A stretch of 64,000 bases of DNA from Loktanella fryxellensis (GCF_900110065.1 NZ_FOCI01000008.1:1-64000); one strand, 5' to 3'. Counted from the stretch's first letter, positions 8,201 to 18,165 are shown. Made by a program: numbers and translations. The notes: a model not told the origin generated them from the letters alone.

Positions 8201-8974
8201 CTACCGGGTCCACTCCGCCCATTGCTGCGGCGTGCCGGCAAAGGCGTTCAGATCGACGGGCCGCGCGATGCCCGGCACGATCCCGGTGCCGGAATACTGC
8301 CAGAACGACCACCCCTCGCCCGGATAGCGCACGGACGGATGCGCCGCGACCGACCGCAGCCAGAACTGCGTGCGCGGCAACTGCCCCAGCGCGTTCTGGG
8401 CATAGAAATCCGGCGTCGTATAGACCAGCGGCCGCTTGCCATAGTGCCGCTCCACGATATCCAAGAAGGTCAGCATGTCGGCCCGCACCTGTGCGGCAGG
8501 CGGCCTGCGGGTGCAGGTCGGCGACAGATGGTTCCATTCCATGTCCAGCACCGGCGGCAGCGCCTGCGGATCGCGCGGCACGTTGCTGATGAACCAGGCC
8601 GCCTGATCCTGCGGCGTGCGGCAGAAGTAGTAGAAGTGATACGCCCCCTGCCGCACGCCCGCCGCCTTTGCCCCGTCGCGGTAGGTCCGATACATCGGAT
8701 CGGCCAGATCGCCGCCCTCGGTCGCCTTGATGAAGGCGAAGGTCACGCCCGCCGCCCGCGCGGTGTTCCAGTCGATCGCGCCCTGATAGCGGGACACGTC
8801 GATCCCGTGGATCGCATAGGCCTGCGGCAGGGTGCCGATGTTGGGATGCGGGTCTGCATCGGCAAAGACCGGGAACGTGACGGGTGTCACGTCTCCGCTC
8901 ACGATACGCGCCTCGCGCTGTCCGCAGGCCGTCAACAGGACCGCCATCATGGCGCCAAGCACGAAGGTACGCAT
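8201..8974 (-). CDS. GH25 family lysozyme-like lipoprotein
   Basis: 257 residues. The N-terminus MRTFVLGAMMAVLLTACGQ is a lipoprotein signal with a lipobox ending at Cys 17. The mature part matches glycoside hydrolase family 25: GIDVSRYQGAIDW near residue 57, FIKATEGGD, AYHFYYF and the catalytic DxE in PVLDMEWN. The likely reaction is hydrolysis of peptidoglycan beta-1,4 bonds in the periplasm. A clear AAGGAG site precedes the ATG. It lies directly downstream of hisG on the same strand, with a 76-base gap, and is probably functionally unrelated. Confidence 0.9.
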   Translation of the reverse strand: MRTFVLGAMMAVLLTACGQREARIVSGDVTPVTFPVFADADPHPNIGTLPQAYAIHGIDVSRYQGAIDWNTARAAGVTFAFIKATEGGDLADPMYRTYRDGAKAAGVRQGAYHFYYFCRTPQDQAAWFISNVPRDPQALPPVLDMEWNHLSPTCTRRPPAAQVRADMLTFLDIVERHYGKRPLVYTTPDFYAQNALGQLPRTQFWLRSVAAHPSVRYPGEGWSFWQYSGTGIVPGIARPVDLNAFAGTPQQWAEWTR

Positions 8975-9050
8975 CGGATCTCCTTGGAAATGCGGCGTCA
9001 GAGAGGCACGGTCGCGCGACCCGCGTCAACCGACACATCCGTGACCGGCG

Positions 9051-9740
9051 CTACAATCCCAGTTGACGTTCCAGCGCCTTCCAGATCTGCCGCTGTTCGC
9101 CCGTCCATTCGGCACGCGACGTGCGGAACAGCGTCGCCTGACTGGCGTGGATCAGACCGTCGCTCAGCACCTTCAGCCCGTTCGCCCGCAGGGTTTCCCC
9201 GGTCGAGGTGATGTCCGCGATGGCTTCCGCCGTCTCGTTCTTCACCGTGCCCTCGGTCGCCCCCTGACTGTCCACAAGCGCATAGTCCGCCACCCCCGCC
9301 TGCCGCAGAAAATCCCGCACCAGCCGGTGATATTTCGTGGCGATCCGCAGCCGGTGCCCGTGACGCGCGCGGAACGCCGCCGCCGCCGCGTCCAGATCGT
9401 CCAGCGTGTCCACATCGACCCAGGCCTGCGGCACGGCGATGATCAGGTCGGCACCGCCGAACCCCATCGGAGCCATTTCGCGCACCACGTTTTCCCAGTT
9501 CACCAGCTTTTCGCGCACCAGATCGGACCCGGTCACGCCCAGCTGGATGCGCCCCGCCGCCAGCTCGCGCGGGATCTCGCCGGCACTCAGCAGCACGAGT
9601 TCCACACCGTCGACGCCTTCGACCTCACCCGCGTACTCACGCTCGCTGCCCGACTTGCGTAGGGCGATGCCGCGACTGCCGAACCACTGGAACGTCTTGT
9701 CCATCAGCCGCCCCTTGGACGGCACACCTAGTTTCAGCAT
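9051..9740 (-). CDS. hisG: ATP phosphoribosyltransferase, short form (histidine step 1)
   Basis: Condenses ATP and PRPP in the first step of histidine biosynthesis. The 229-residue length and the absence of the C-terminal regulatory domain mark the short HisG form, which needs HisZ for activity and feedback control. Visible family blocks are LGVPSKGRLMDKT at the start, ELAAGRIQLGVTGSDLV, and the PRPP-binding-loop region LVDSQGATEGTVKNE. Its ATG overlaps the hisZ stop codon by one base (TGATG), implying coupled translation. Confidence 0.95.
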   Translation of the reverse strand: MLKLGVPSKGRLMDKTFQWFGSRGIALRKSGSEREYAGEVEGVDGVELVLLSAGEIPRELAAGRIQLGVTGSDLVREKLVNWENVVREMAPMGFGGADLIIAVPQAWVDVDTLDDLDAAAAAFRARHGHRLRIATKYHRLVRDFLRQAGVADYALVDSQGATEGTVKNETAEAIADITSTGETLRANGLKVLSDGLIHASQATLFRTSRAEWTGEQRQIWKALERQLGL

Positions 9741-10828
9741 CAGACCGCCCCCCGCAGCGCCAGCACCAGATCGGGCCGGATCACGCCACCGACCGCGGGC
9801 ACCGCCGCCCCGTCACCCAGCCGTGCGGTCAGCGCGTCATAGCGCCCGCCCGTCGCCACTGGCGGCATCAGTGGGTCGGCTGCGTAGAAGCCGAACACGA
9901 AGCCGTCGTAATACTCCAGCGTCGTGCGGCCATAGCTGCCCTCGAACTCCAGCGCGGACACGTCAACGCCCAGCGCATCCAGCGCATCCAGCCGCGCGCG
10001 CAGCCGCGTCACCGCAGGCCCGATGGCCGGCATGTCAACCGCGATGTCGCGCAACCGGCTCAGCACATGGTCGGACGTCTCGCGCAACCCCATCAGCGTA
10101 TCGAGCAGCGCCAGCTCCTCGCGGCTGATCGGCGGCGTCGCCGCATCCGTGCGCAGCGTGGCGATGCGGGCCTCCACCTCTCGCCTGCTGCGCAGACCGA
10201 TTTCGGGACCGGCGGCGGCAAAGGGATCGTCCGCCCCCAGCAGTGCGGCGCGGCTCGGCGGCACCGGGCTGCGCCCGCCGAACCGGTCCAGCAGCGTGCG
10301 GAACCGCCGGGGCCGCCAGATGTGCCGCGCCAGCGCGTCCTTGCGCGGCTGCGACGTACGCAGGCCCGCCACGGCGGCCATCAGGATGCCGATGTCGCCC
10401 GTCGCTGCCCGCAGCGGCAGATCGCCCAACCCATCGCGGATCGCGGCGAACACCTCCGCATCTGCCTTTGCCGGGTTGCTGCCGTCGAACACCTCGAACC
10501 CCACCTGCACGAATTCGTTGGCACGGCTGGGGTCCTGATCCTGCTTGCGGAACACCTTGCCCGCATAGGTATAGCGGGCGGGCAGCGCGTGGCTCGCCAT
10601 GTGCATCTGCACCACGGGCACGGTGAAGTCGGGGCGCAGCACCATCTCGCCCTGAACCGGGTCGCTGGTCAGATAGGATCGGCCGCGAATGTCCTCGCCA
10701 TACAGATCGAGCAGCGTTCCCGCCGGTTGCAGCACGTCGGTCTGCACCACCAGCGCGCCACGCGCGGCAAAGCCGTCCCGCAGGCGGTCCGCCTCGGCCA
10801 GCACGGCAATCAGCGTCTCGGGCGTCAT
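9740..10828 (-). CDS. hisZ: ATP phosphoribosyltransferase regulatory subunit
   Basis: 362 residues resembling a class II histidyl-tRNA synthetase catalytic domain without tRNA-charging ability; it is the partner of short HisG. Recognisable are [33 protein letters not shown], and the C-terminal [15 protein letters not shown]. The start [20 protein letters not shown] was chosen because it overlaps the hisS stop codon in ATGA (10825-10828). The gene lies between hisS and hisG in one coupled operon. Confidence 0.92.
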   Translation of the reverse strand: MTPETLIAVLAEADRLRDGFAARGALVVQTDVLQPAGTLLDLYGEDIRGRSYLTSDPVQGEMVLRPDFTVPVVQMHMASHALPARYTYAGKVFRKQDQDPSRANEFVQVGFEVFDGSNPAKADAEVFAAIRDGLGDLPLRAATGDIGILMAAVAGLRTSQPRKDALARHIWRPRRFRTLLDRFGGRSPVPPSRAALLGADDPFAAAGPEIGLRSRREVEARIATLRTDAATPPISREELALLDTLMGLRETSDHVLSRLRDIAVDMPAIGPAVTRLRARLDALDALGVDVSALEFEGSYGRTTLEYYDGFVFGFYAADPLMPPVATGGRYDALTARLGDGAAVPAVGGVIRPDLVLALRGAV

Positions 10829-12435
10829 CGCGCCTGATCCGCCAGCATCTGTTGCACCTCGGCCACCAGATCGGACAAGCCGATCTCGCGCTGCTGCGGA
10901 CGGTCCTTCCATTCCTCTGCGGTGGCGCTCTGCGCGATCTGCGCCCCAAGGATCAGGTCTTTGATCTGCACCACGCCCCGGTCGAACTCGTCGCCCCCCG
11001 CGATGATCGCGATGGGACTGTTGCGCTTGTCCGCATACTTCAACTGGTTGCCGAAGTTCTTGGGATTGCCCAGATAGACCTCAGCCCGAATGCCCGCTTT
11101 GCGCAGGTCGGCCACCATCGCCTGATACTCCGCCATCCGCGCCCGGTCCATGACGGTCACGACGACCGGCCCCGCCTCGGTCGTATCGAGCCGCCCCGTC
11201 GCATGCAGCGCTGCCAGCAGCCGGTCCACCCCGATGGACACCCCCGTCGCCGGCACCGCCTGCCCGGTAAAGCGTTTGACCAGATCGTCGTACCGCCCAC
11301 CCCCCGCAACCGAGCCGAAGTTACGCACGTTCCTCTTCTCGTCGGTCACGTCGAATGTCAGCTCCGCCTCATACACCGGCCCGGTGTAATAGCCGAGGCC
11401 ACGCACCACGGAAGGGTCTATGACGATGCGGTCGGGGCCGTAGCCTTGGGCGGCGAGAAGGTCATAGATCAACGCGAGCTCATCTACGCCTTCCGTCCCA
11501 ACAGGGGACGCCTCAACTAATTGACGAAGATAATTAACCATCATGCCGTTGGCTAAATCACCAACTGACTTTTCACGTTCGACTAGCTTGTTAGGATTTG
11601 AACGATAGGACATCTCACGACCGATCATTTCGATCACTGCGTCATCTTGAGCATCCATCGCATCACGAACATCAACTTCATTCATGCGCTTCTCGGCTTC
11701 GACAAACCCCATCACAACCTCGGCCTGAGCCTCACTCAGCCCCGCCCCCTTCGTGAAATCCCCGCTCTCGTCCTTCCGCCCTTCGCCCAGCAGCGCCCGC
11801 ACGCCCTCCACGCCCAGCCGGTCCAGCTTGTCGATGGCGCGCAGCACGATACCGCGCTCGGCCTCTTTGTCGTCGCCCGACAGTCCCGCCACCTCCAGCA
11901 CGCCGTTCAGCACCTTGCGGTTATTGACGCGGATCACGTACTGCCCGGCCAGCCCCACCGCCTCCAGCGTATCCGCCAGCATCGCGCAGATCTCGGCGTC
12001 GGCGGCAACCGACGCCGCCCCCACCGTATCCGCGTCGCACTGATAGAACTGCCGGAACCGCCCCGGACCCGGCTTCTCGTTGCGCCACACCGGCCCCATC
12101 GCATAGCGGCGATAGGGCGACGGCAGGTCGTTGCGGTACTGCGCCGCGACCCGCGCCAGCGGCGCCGTCAGGTCATAGCGCAGCGCCAGCCAGTCGCCGT
12201 CCTCTTCCCACGCAAAGACGCCCTCGTTCGGGCGGTCCACGTCGGGCAGGAACTTGCCCAGCGCCTCGACCGTCTCGACGCCGGAGGTCTCCAGAGGGTC
12301 GAAGCCGTAGCGGTGGTAGACTTCGGCGATCTGCGCCAGCATCCGGGTGCGCTGCGCCACCTCGGCGCCAAAGTAATCGCGGAACCCCTTGGGTGTCACA
12401 GCCTTGGGGCGGGGTGCGGGCTTGTCCTTGGCCAT
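10825..12435 (-). CDS. hisS: Histidyl-tRNA synthetase
   Basis: Charges tRNA-His. The 536-residue protein starts [23 protein letters not shown]. Class II motif 2 is [11 protein letters not shown] through [21 protein letters not shown], the histidine-binding motif is [14 protein letters not shown] (instead of the usual GLDYYT), and motif 3 is [12 protein letters not shown]. This length and the [11 protein letters not shown] signature resemble the divergent HisRS that several Alphaproteobacteria carry. About 200 bases inside the gene (11511-11710) have only about 45% GC, far below the flanks. Translation is coupled to hisZ by ATGA. Confidence 0.93.
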   Translation of the reverse strand: MAKDKPAPRPKAVTPKGFRDYFGAEVAQRTRMLAQIAEVYHRYGFDPLETSGVETVEALGKFLPDVDRPNEGVFAWEEDGDWLALRYDLTAPLARVAAQYRNDLPSPYRRYAMGPVWRNEKPGPGRFRQFYQCDADTVGAASVAADAEICAMLADTLEAVGLAGQYVIRVNNRKVLNGVLEVAGLSGDDKEAERGIVLRAIDKLDRLGVEGVRALLGEGRKDESGDFTKGAGLSEAQAEVVMGFVEAEKRMNEVDVRDAMDAQDDAVIEMIGREMSYRSNPNKLVEREKSVGDLANGMMVNYLRQLVEASPVGTEGVDELALIYDLLAAQGYGPDRIVIDPSVVRGLGYYTGPVYEAELTFDVTDEKRNVRNFGSVAGGGRYDDLVKRFTGQAVPATGVSIGVDRLLAALHATGRLDTTEAGPVVVTVMDRARMAEYQAMVADLRKAGIRAEVYLGNPKNFGNQLKYADKRNSPIAIIAGGDEFDRGVVQIKDLILGAQIAQSATAEEWKDRPQQREIGLSDLVAEVQQMLADQAR

Positions 12436-12554
12436 GGTCGTCCTCGGGCGCTGGTGTATCTGGCGTGGCACATACCCCGCACCCGGTCGCGGGGCAATGC
12501 CTGCGGGCCCCATCCCCGGTGGCGCCCCGCGCCGCAACGCGCTAGAGACGGCCC

Positions 12555-12758
12555 ATGACCGATACCCTGCATCTGGAAGAACGCATCGCCCACCTGACCC
12601 GCGTGGTCGAGGATCTGTCCGACGTGATCGCGCGTCAGGACCGGATCATCGACAGCCATGCCCGCCTGTTGGACATGCTGATGGCCCGCGACGCCGCCCG
12701 CGACGCCGAGGCCGGTGGCAGCATCCCCCTGGGCGACCAGCGCCCGCCGCACTGGTAA
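12555..12758 (+). CDS. slyX: SlyX family protein
   Basis: A 67-residue, mostly coiled-coil protein: [23 protein letters not shown] shows the heptad pattern. It ends in the near-invariant SlyX tail LGDQRPPHW. Function is unknown in the family. The gene is divergent from hisS, with a 119-base gap. Confidence 0.85.
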   Translation: MTDTLHLEERIAHLTRVVEDLSDVIARQDRIIDSHARLLDMLMARDAARDAEAGGSIPLGDQRPPHW

Positions 12759-12786
12759 ATCCGCCGCCCACCGCCCTGGGTCCGCA

Positions 12787-12848
12787 TTCTTCTGGTCAAA
12801 AATATCCCGGGGGAGTCCGCCCTGCGGACGGGGGCAGCGCCCCCGGCA
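12787..12848 (+). repeat. Dispersed repeat copy with two GC hairpins
   Basis: The core cttctggtcaaaaatatccc is followed by ggggga, then hairpins gtccgccctgcggac and gggggcagcgccccc. It sits between the convergent ends of slyX and the following lipoprotein gene. Confidence 0.75.
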
Positions 12849-12863
12849 CCGTCCGCCACACGC

Positions 12864-13436
12864 TCACCGCTCTGTGCCGGACCCCGCGACGACACCCGCG
12901 TGCAGCAGGTATTCCACCCAGTTGTCGCTGCCGGAAAACGACGGATAGGCCGTCACGAACACCGTCCGCTCGCCCAGCGCATCGATCCGTGCGCCGCAGG
13001 GCGCGCCCGATGCGGCACCGCAAAACGCCGCCTTGATTTGCTCATAGGCCGTGTCGGTGGGCGAATAGGGCCGCGTGTTGTCCGTTTGATACCGCACCCC
13101 TTCGTGGGTCGTCACGTCGCCCATTAGAACGAGGGCCGCCGTGAACTGACGCAGACAGCCGTCGGTGAACCCGTCCACGTAATGCGCGCGCGGTGCGGTG
13201 CTGGTCGGGTCCGTGTCATAGACCGTATAACCAGATGCCGTGACGACGGGCCGCCCCAGACTGCTGGCCGCCACGTCGCAGGTCATCTCGATCTGACCGA
13301 ACGGCAGGCCTGCGCCCGGTGCCGCCACGGCACTGTCGACGGTGCTGTTGATGACCGGCGTATCGACGCCCAGCCCCCCGGTTCCCGCACACCCGGCCAG
13401 AACGACGCACAATCCCGCAGAACCCGCAAACCGCAT
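12864..13436 (-). CDS. Lipoprotein of unknown function
   Basis: 190 residues. The start MRFAGSAGLCVVLAGCAG gives a lipoprotein signal with lipobox LAGC; an AAGGGGGG site lies upstream. The mature protein has four Cys (MTCDVAAS, DGCLRQF, AFCGAASGAPCGA) in spacing that would allow two disulfides, and ends in an acidic/aromatic region SFSGSDNWVEYLLHAG. I do not recognise a named family. It lies just downstream of dnaE on the same strand, with a 62-base gap. Confidence 0.75.
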   Translation of the reverse strand: MRFAGSAGLCVVLAGCAGTGGLGVDTPVINSTVDSAVAAPGAGLPFGQIEMTCDVAASSLGRPVVTASGYTVYDTDPTSTAPRAHYVDGFTDGCLRQFTAALVLMGDVTTHEGVRYQTDNTRPYSPTDTAYEQIKAAFCGAASGAPCGARIDALGERTVFVTAYPSFSGSDNWVEYLLHAGVVAGSGTER

Positions 13437-13498
13437 CGCAACGCCCCCCTTACCCACTTGGCCGCAACCTAGCACCGCTGTCGTCCCCGGCCAGCGCG

Positions 13499-16400
13499 TC
13501 AGGCATCCTCGACCTCGATCACGCCGCCCAGACTGCGCAGCGCCCCCCGGACCTGCGGATTCACAGGGAAATCCTGCCCCAGATCCAGTTCCACCTCGCC
13601 CGGCAGGGCGGGGTCCATCAGGCAGAAATAGACCGGCCCCCGCGCGCCCTTCACCTTGTCGCGCACGGCGGCGCTCAGCACGCTTTCGACCGAGGCGATG
13701 GCCTCGATCCGGTCGAGGAAGACGCGCAATCCGTTGCTGGTGGCATCCACCACCGCGGTGTCGATCGGTCCGATGGACCGCGCCAGCAGCTTCAGTTGAT
13801 CACTCTCCATCGTCGCCTCGACCTGCAGGACGACCTGGCTGCCCGTCTCCAGATGGGCGCGCCCCGCCTCCAGCGTGTCCGAGAATATCGTGACTTCGTA
13901 TTGCCCCGTGGGGTCCGACAGTTGCGCGAAGGCAAAGCGGTTGCCCCGCGCCGACTTGCGTTCCTGCCGCCCCGACACGGTGCCCGCCATCTTGACGATG
14001 CAGGCGCCGCGCTCGGCCCGCGCCGTCACCTCGTCCAGCGTCAGCACGCCCTTGCGCTTCAACGCACTCATGTAATCGTCCAGCGGATGCCCCGACAGGT
14101 AGAATCCGATGGCCTTGAACTCCTCGGCCAGCCGCTCCGCGGGCAGCCAGTCGTCGCCACCGGCCAGACGTGGCTCGGGCAGATCGTCGCCCGCATCGCC
14201 GAACAGGCTGACCTGATTACTGACCTTCTGCTCGTGGATCGCCGCCGAATAGCCGACCAGCGCATCCAGCGACGCCATCACCCGCCGCCGGTTGCCGTCC
14301 AGCACGTCGAACGCCCCCGCCCGCGCCAGCATCTCCAGTGGACGCTTGCCCACCCGCTTCAGATCGACCCGCCGCGCCAGATCGAACAGCGTGACGAAGG
14401 GCTTTTCGCGTCCCTGACCAGCAGGCCCTTCGGCCTGACGGCCCTCGACGATCAGCTTCATCGCCTCGACGCCCACGTTCTTCAGCGCGCCCAGCGCGTA
14501 GATCAGCTTGCCGTCTGCCACGCCGAACGTCGCACCGGAGCGGTTCACGCAGGGCGGCACATAGGCCAACCCCAGCCCTTTCTTCACTTCTTGGAAATAC
14601 ACCGCCAGCTTGTCGGTCAGGTGGATGTCGCAGTTCATCACGCCGGCCATGAACTCGACCGGGTGGTTCGCCTTCAGCCACGCGGTCTGATAGCTGACCA
14701 CCGCATAGGCCGCCGCGTGGGACTTGTTGAAGCCATAGTTGGCGAACTTCTCCAACAGGTCGAAGACCTCGCTGGCCTTCTTCTTGTCGACGCCGTTGGC
14801 CATCGCGCCCTTCTCGAACTTCGGGCGTTCGCGTGCCATCTCCTCGGCGATCTTCTTGCCCATCGCGCGGCGCAGCAGGTCGGCACCGCCAAGGGAATAC
14901 CCCGCCATGACCTGCGCGATCTCCATCACCTGTTCCTGATAGACGATGATGCCCTGCGTCTCGGCCAGCAGGTGGTCGATCGACGCGTGGACCGACTCGA
15001 TTTCGCGCAGGCCGTTCTTCACCTCGCAATAGACCGGGATGTTCTCCATCGGGCCGGGACGGTAAAGCGCCACCAGCGCCACGATGTCCTCGATGCAGGT
15101 GGGCTTCATGCGCTTGAGCGCATCCATCATGCCGCTCGATTCCACCTGGAAAACCGCGACCGTCTTGGCACTGGCATAGAGCTTGTAGGACGCCGCGTCG
15201 TCCAGCGGGATCGCCCCGATGTCGTACTCGAACCCTGCCGGCGGCTCGTACAGGCGCGCCCCGTCGGCGGCCACGTTCAGCGTCCGGCCATTGGCGCGGA
15301 TCAGCTCCACCGCGTTCTGGATCACCGTCAGCGTCTTGAGGCCGAGGAAGTCGAACTTCACCAGCCCCGCCTGTTCGACCCACTTCATGTTGAACTGGGT
15401 CGCAGGCATGTCGGACCGCGGGTCCTGATACAGCGGCACGAGCTCGTCCAATGGCCGGTCGCCGATCACGACGCCGGCGGCGTGGGTCGATGCGTTGCGC
15501 AGCAGCCCCTCGACCTGCTGGGCATAGGTCAGCAGGCGGTTCACCACCTCCTCCGCCTTCGCTTCCTCGCGCAGGCGCGGCTCGTCCGCCAGCGCCTTCT
15601 CGATGCTGACGGGCTTCACCCCCTCCACAGGGATCATCTTGGAAATACGGTCGACCTGGCCGTATGGCATCTGCAGCACCCGCCCCACGTCGCGCACGGC
15701 GGCCTTGGACAAGAGCGCACCAAAGGTGATGATCTGCCCCACCCGGTCGCGGCCATACTTGTCCTGCACATAGCGGATCACCTCCTCGCGGCGGTCCATG
15801 CAGAAGTCGATGTCGAAGTCGGGCATGCTGACTCGTTCCGGGTTCAGGAACCGCTCGAACAGCAGGGAATAGCGCAGCGGATCGAGGTCGGTGATCAGCA
15901 GCGCATAGGCGACCAGCGACCCGGCACCGGACCCACGGCCCGGCCCCACCGGGATGCCCTTGTCCTTGGCCCACTTGATGAAGTCCGCCACGATCAGGAA
16001 ATAGCCGGGGAACCCCATCTTCTCGATGATCCCCAGCTCGAACGCCAGCCGCGCCTCATACTCCGCCACCGGGGCCGCATGCGGAATCACCGACAGGCGG
16101 AACGCCAGCCCCTCCTGCGCCTGACGGCGCAACTCGGCAACCTCGTCGTCGGCGAAACGCGGCAGGATCGGCGCGCGTTTGGCGACCTTGAACGCACAGC
16201 GCCGGGCGATCTCGACGGTGTTCTCCAGCGCCTCCGGCAGATCGGCGAACAGGGTCGCCATCTCGCGTTCGGACTTGAAGTAATGCTGCGGCGTCAGCCT
16301 GCGGCGCGGTTCAGATTGATCGACATAGGACCCTTCCGAGATGCACATTAGCGCGTCATGCGCCTCGAACAGCGCGCTTTTCGGGAAATACACGTCGTTC

Positions 16401-17026
16401 GTGGCGACCAGCGGCAGGCCCTTGGCATAGGCCATCTCGATCAGACCGCGCTCCGACTGCGCCTCCGCCTCCGGCAGGCCGTCGCCGTCCGGGTGGCGCT
16501 GCAACTCCACATAGAGCCTGTCGCCGAACAGCGCGTGCAGCGTGTCCAGCACCTCCTCGGCCCGCGCCCGCTGGCCCTGCCGCAACAACTGCCCGAGGGG
16601 GCCGTCAGGCCCGCCCGTCAGGCAGATCAGCCCCGCATTGTGATGCGCCAGATCGTCGAAGGCGATCTGCGGCGCCGCCCCGCCGTTGTCCAGATACGCG
16701 GCGGAGTTCAGCTTCATCAGATGCATGTAGCCCGCCTCGGACTGCGCCAGCAGCACGATGGGGGCCGGATCGACGGGCCGCTTGCCCGGTTCCGTCGCCA
16801 CATAGGCCAACGCCATCTGACAGCCGACGATGGGCTGGATGCCCGCCTTGGCCGCCCCCTCGCTGAACTCCAACGCGGCGAACATGTTGTTCGTGTCGGT
16901 CACGGCGACGGCGGGCATGCCCGCGGCGGCGGCCAGTCCCGGCAGCTTCTTGACGGGCACGGCGCCTTCCAGCAACGAATATTCGGTGTGGACGCGCAGG
17001 TGGATGAATCGGGGGGATTGTGTCAT
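13499..17026 (-). CDS. dnaE: DNA polymerase III alpha subunit
   Basis: Replicative polymerase subunit, 1175 residues, normal length for DnaE1. It opens with the PHP domain (HLRVHTEYSLLEGAV, AVTDTNNMFAALEF). The palm domain follows with GPGRGSGAGSLVAYAL and the catalytic carboxylates in MPDFDIDFCMDRREEVI. Further on are NASTHAAGVVIGDRPL, GLLRNAS, the helix-hairpin-helix region and a C-terminal OB-fold part (GTVSGRQERKSARGNRFAF). The start MTQSPRFIHLRVHTEYS is the family N-terminus. It is divergent from the ArsR-type gene and separated from it by 101 bases. Confidence 0.97.
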   Translation of the reverse strand: MTQSPRFIHLRVHTEYSLLEGAVPVKKLPGLAAAAGMPAVAVTDTNNMFAALEFSEGAAKAGIQPIVGCQMALAYVATEPGKRPVDPAPIVLLAQSEAGYMHLMKLNSAAYLDNGGAAPQIAFDDLAHHNAGLICLTGGPDGPLGQLLRQGQRARAEEVLDTLHALFGDRLYVELQRHPDGDGLPEAEAQSERGLIEMAYAKGLPLVATNDVYFPKSALFEAHDALMCISEGSYVDQSEPRRRLTPQHYFKSEREMATLFADLPEALENTVEIARRCAFKVAKRAPILPRFADDEVAELRRQAQEGLAFRLSVIPHAAPVAEYEARLAFELGIIEKMGFPGYFLIVADFIKWAKDKGIPVGPGRGSGAGSLVAYALLITDLDPLRYSLLFERFLNPERVSMPDFDIDFCMDRREEVIRYVQDKYGRDRVGQIITFGALLSKAAVRDVGRVLQMPYGQVDRISKMIPVEGVKPVSIEKALADEPRLREEAKAEEVVNRLLTYAQQVEGLLRNASTHAAGVVIGDRPLDELVPLYQDPRSDMPATQFNMKWVEQAGLVKFDFLGLKTLTVIQNAVELIRANGRTLNVAADGARLYEPPAGFEYDIGAIPLDDAASYKLYASAKTVAVFQVESSGMMDALKRMKPTCIEDIVALVALYRPGPMENIPVYCEVKNGLREIESVHASIDHLLAETQGIIVYQEQVMEIAQVMAGYSLGGADLLRRAMGKKIAEEMARERPKFEKGAMANGVDKKKASEVFDLLEKFANYGFNKSHAAAYAVVSYQTAWLKANHPVEFMAGVMNCDIHLTDKLAVYFQEVKKGLGLAYVPPCVNRSGATFGVADGKLIYALGALKNVGVEAMKLIVEGRQAEGPAGQGREKPFVTLFDLARRVDLKRVGKRPLEMLARAGAFDVLDGNRRRVMASLDALVGYSAAIHEQKVSNQVSLFGDAGDDLPEPRLAGGDDWLPAERLAEEFKAIGFYLSGHPLDDYMSALKRKGVLTLDEVTARAERGACIVKMAGTVSGRQERKSARGNRFAFAQLSDPTGQYEVTIFSDTLEAGRAHLETGSQVVLQVEATMESDQLKLLARSIGPIDTAVVDATSNGLRVFLDRIEAIASVESVLSAAVRDKVKGARGPVYFCLMDPALPGEVELDLGQDFPVNPQVRGALRSLGGVIEVEDA

Positions 17027-17069
17027 CCCGCCATCCTAGGCCGCGCCCGCCCCGGCGAAAAGGCGAAAC

Positions 17070-17089
17070 GCTTAGCCATACGGCTAAGC
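17070..17089. promoter_or_regulatory. Palindromic operator upstream of the ArsR-type gene
   Basis: The perfect inverted repeat gcttagcc-atac-ggctaagc lies 38 bases before the regulator start and between it and the divergent dnaE. A TTGACT hexamer follows at 17093. The position suits autoregulation by the ArsR-type protein; that is inference. Confidence 0.6.
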
Positions 17090-17127
17090 ATCTTGACTCG
17101 CGCTACGCTGCGGCGCAGGATCGCACC

Positions 17128-17466
17128 ATGACGCTGCACCTCAATCACTTTTTCTCCGCCCTCTCCGATCCGACCCGCCGCGCGGTGATCGAACGGCTGT
17201 CCTTCGGTCCCGCCTCGGTCAGCGACCTTGCGGCGCCGCATCCGATGGCCCTGCCCACCTTCATGAAACACCTCGCCGCACTGCAACGCGCCGGTCTGGT
17301 GCACACGGTCAAGAAAGGCCGCGTGCGGATGTGCCATCTGGACGCGACACCGCTGCTGGCGGCGCAGGGCTGGCTCGCGTGGCAGCGCCGGATCTGGGAA
17401 ACCCGGTTGGATCAGATCGACCAGCTCGCCCTCGCCCTCGAACGGGAGACGCTCCATGACCAATGA
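17128..17466 (+). CDS. ArsR-family winged-helix transcriptional regulator
   Basis: 112 residues. The start MTLHLNHFFSALSDPTRRAVIERL is typical for this family, followed by the recognition-helix region LAAPHPMALPTFMKHLAALQRAGLV and the wing KKGRVRMCHL. There is no obvious metal-binding Cys cluster, which fits the AHSA1-linked subgroup rather than arsenic sensors. It overlaps the next gene by 11 bases and probably represses the pair through the palindrome upstream. Confidence 0.88.
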   Translation: MTLHLNHFFSALSDPTRRAVIERLSFGPASVSDLAAPHPMALPTFMKHLAALQRAGLVHTVKKGRVRMCHLDATPLLAAQGWLAWQRRIWETRLDQIDQLALALERETLHDQ

Positions 17467-17935
17467 CACGACACTGACGTTCACCCGGACACTGGCCGCC
17501 TCGCCCGCCGCCGTCTGGCGCTGCTGGACGGAACCGGACCTGATCCGCCAATGGTTCGCCCCCCGCCCGGTCGTCACGACCGAGGTCGACATCGACCCCG
17601 TACCCGGCGGCACCTTCCGCACCGTGATGGAGGTGCCGGGTCACGGCACTGTGGCGGGCGACGCGGGCTGCATCCTTGTGGCGGACCCGGCCCGGCGTCT
17701 GGTCTGGACCAACGCGCTGGGGCCGCAGTTCCAGCCCAATCGGATGGGCGACGGCCCGATGGATTTCGTGTTTAGCGCCGAGATCCAGATTGCCCCCGCC
17801 CCCGGCGGCTGCACCTATACCGCCACAGTCCGTCACGCCACGCCGCAGGCCGCCGCCGCCCACTGCGACATGGGCTTCTTCGACGGCTGGGGCACCGCCA
17901 CGGCCCAACTGGAGGAGGTCGCGACGGCACTCTGA
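17456..17935 (+). CDS. SRPBCC / AHSA1-like domain protein
   Basis: 159 residues of the START-like (Bet v1) fold, as in activator-of-Hsp90-like proteins. It shows the standard opening [27 protein letters not shown], then [14 protein letters not shown] and the C-terminal [14 protein letters not shown]. Such proteins bind hydrophobic ligands, and small ArsR-AHSA1 pairs are common in bacteria with unknown ligand. The start overlaps the regulator, so the two are translated together. Confidence 0.85.
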   Translation: MTNDTTLTFTRTLAASPAAVWRCWTEPDLIRQWFAPRPVVTTEVDIDPVPGGTFRTVMEVPGHGTVAGDAGCILVADPARRLVWTNALGPQFQPNRMGDGPMDFVFSAEIQIAPAPGGCTYTATVRHATPQAAAAHCDMGFFDGWGTATAQLEEVATAL

Positions 17936-17992
17936 CGCGCCCTGACCCTCACAAGACGCCTCCGTCCCTCGCTGCCGGACCGGGCGCCTTGC

Positions 17993-18050
17993 CCTTCTTC
18001 TGGTCAAAAATATCCCGGGGGACGGCGCAGCCGGGGGGCTGGCCCCCTCC
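17993..18050 (+). repeat. Dispersed repeat copy with GC hairpin
   Basis: Core cttcttctggtcaaaaatat then cccgggggac, followed by a hairpin ggggggctggcccc. It lies between the AHSA1-like gene and xdhA, both on the plus strand. Confidence 0.75.
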
Positions 18051-18165
18051 GCCCTTGCCAAACGCGCCGCAACCTTGTTGTCTGGACCGATACGGGGGCC
18101 GATCTCTACGCCGCATCGACGTCGCGCCACACCCGATCGACCTTGGTAACGCGGCAGGTTTTCAC

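Noticed and set aside
13796-16351. An 851-codon open frame on the plus strand opposite dnaE
   Set aside because: It is His/Arg/Leu-rich with no domain pattern, the typical shadow of a high-GC gene; dnaE on the minus strand accounts for the region completely.
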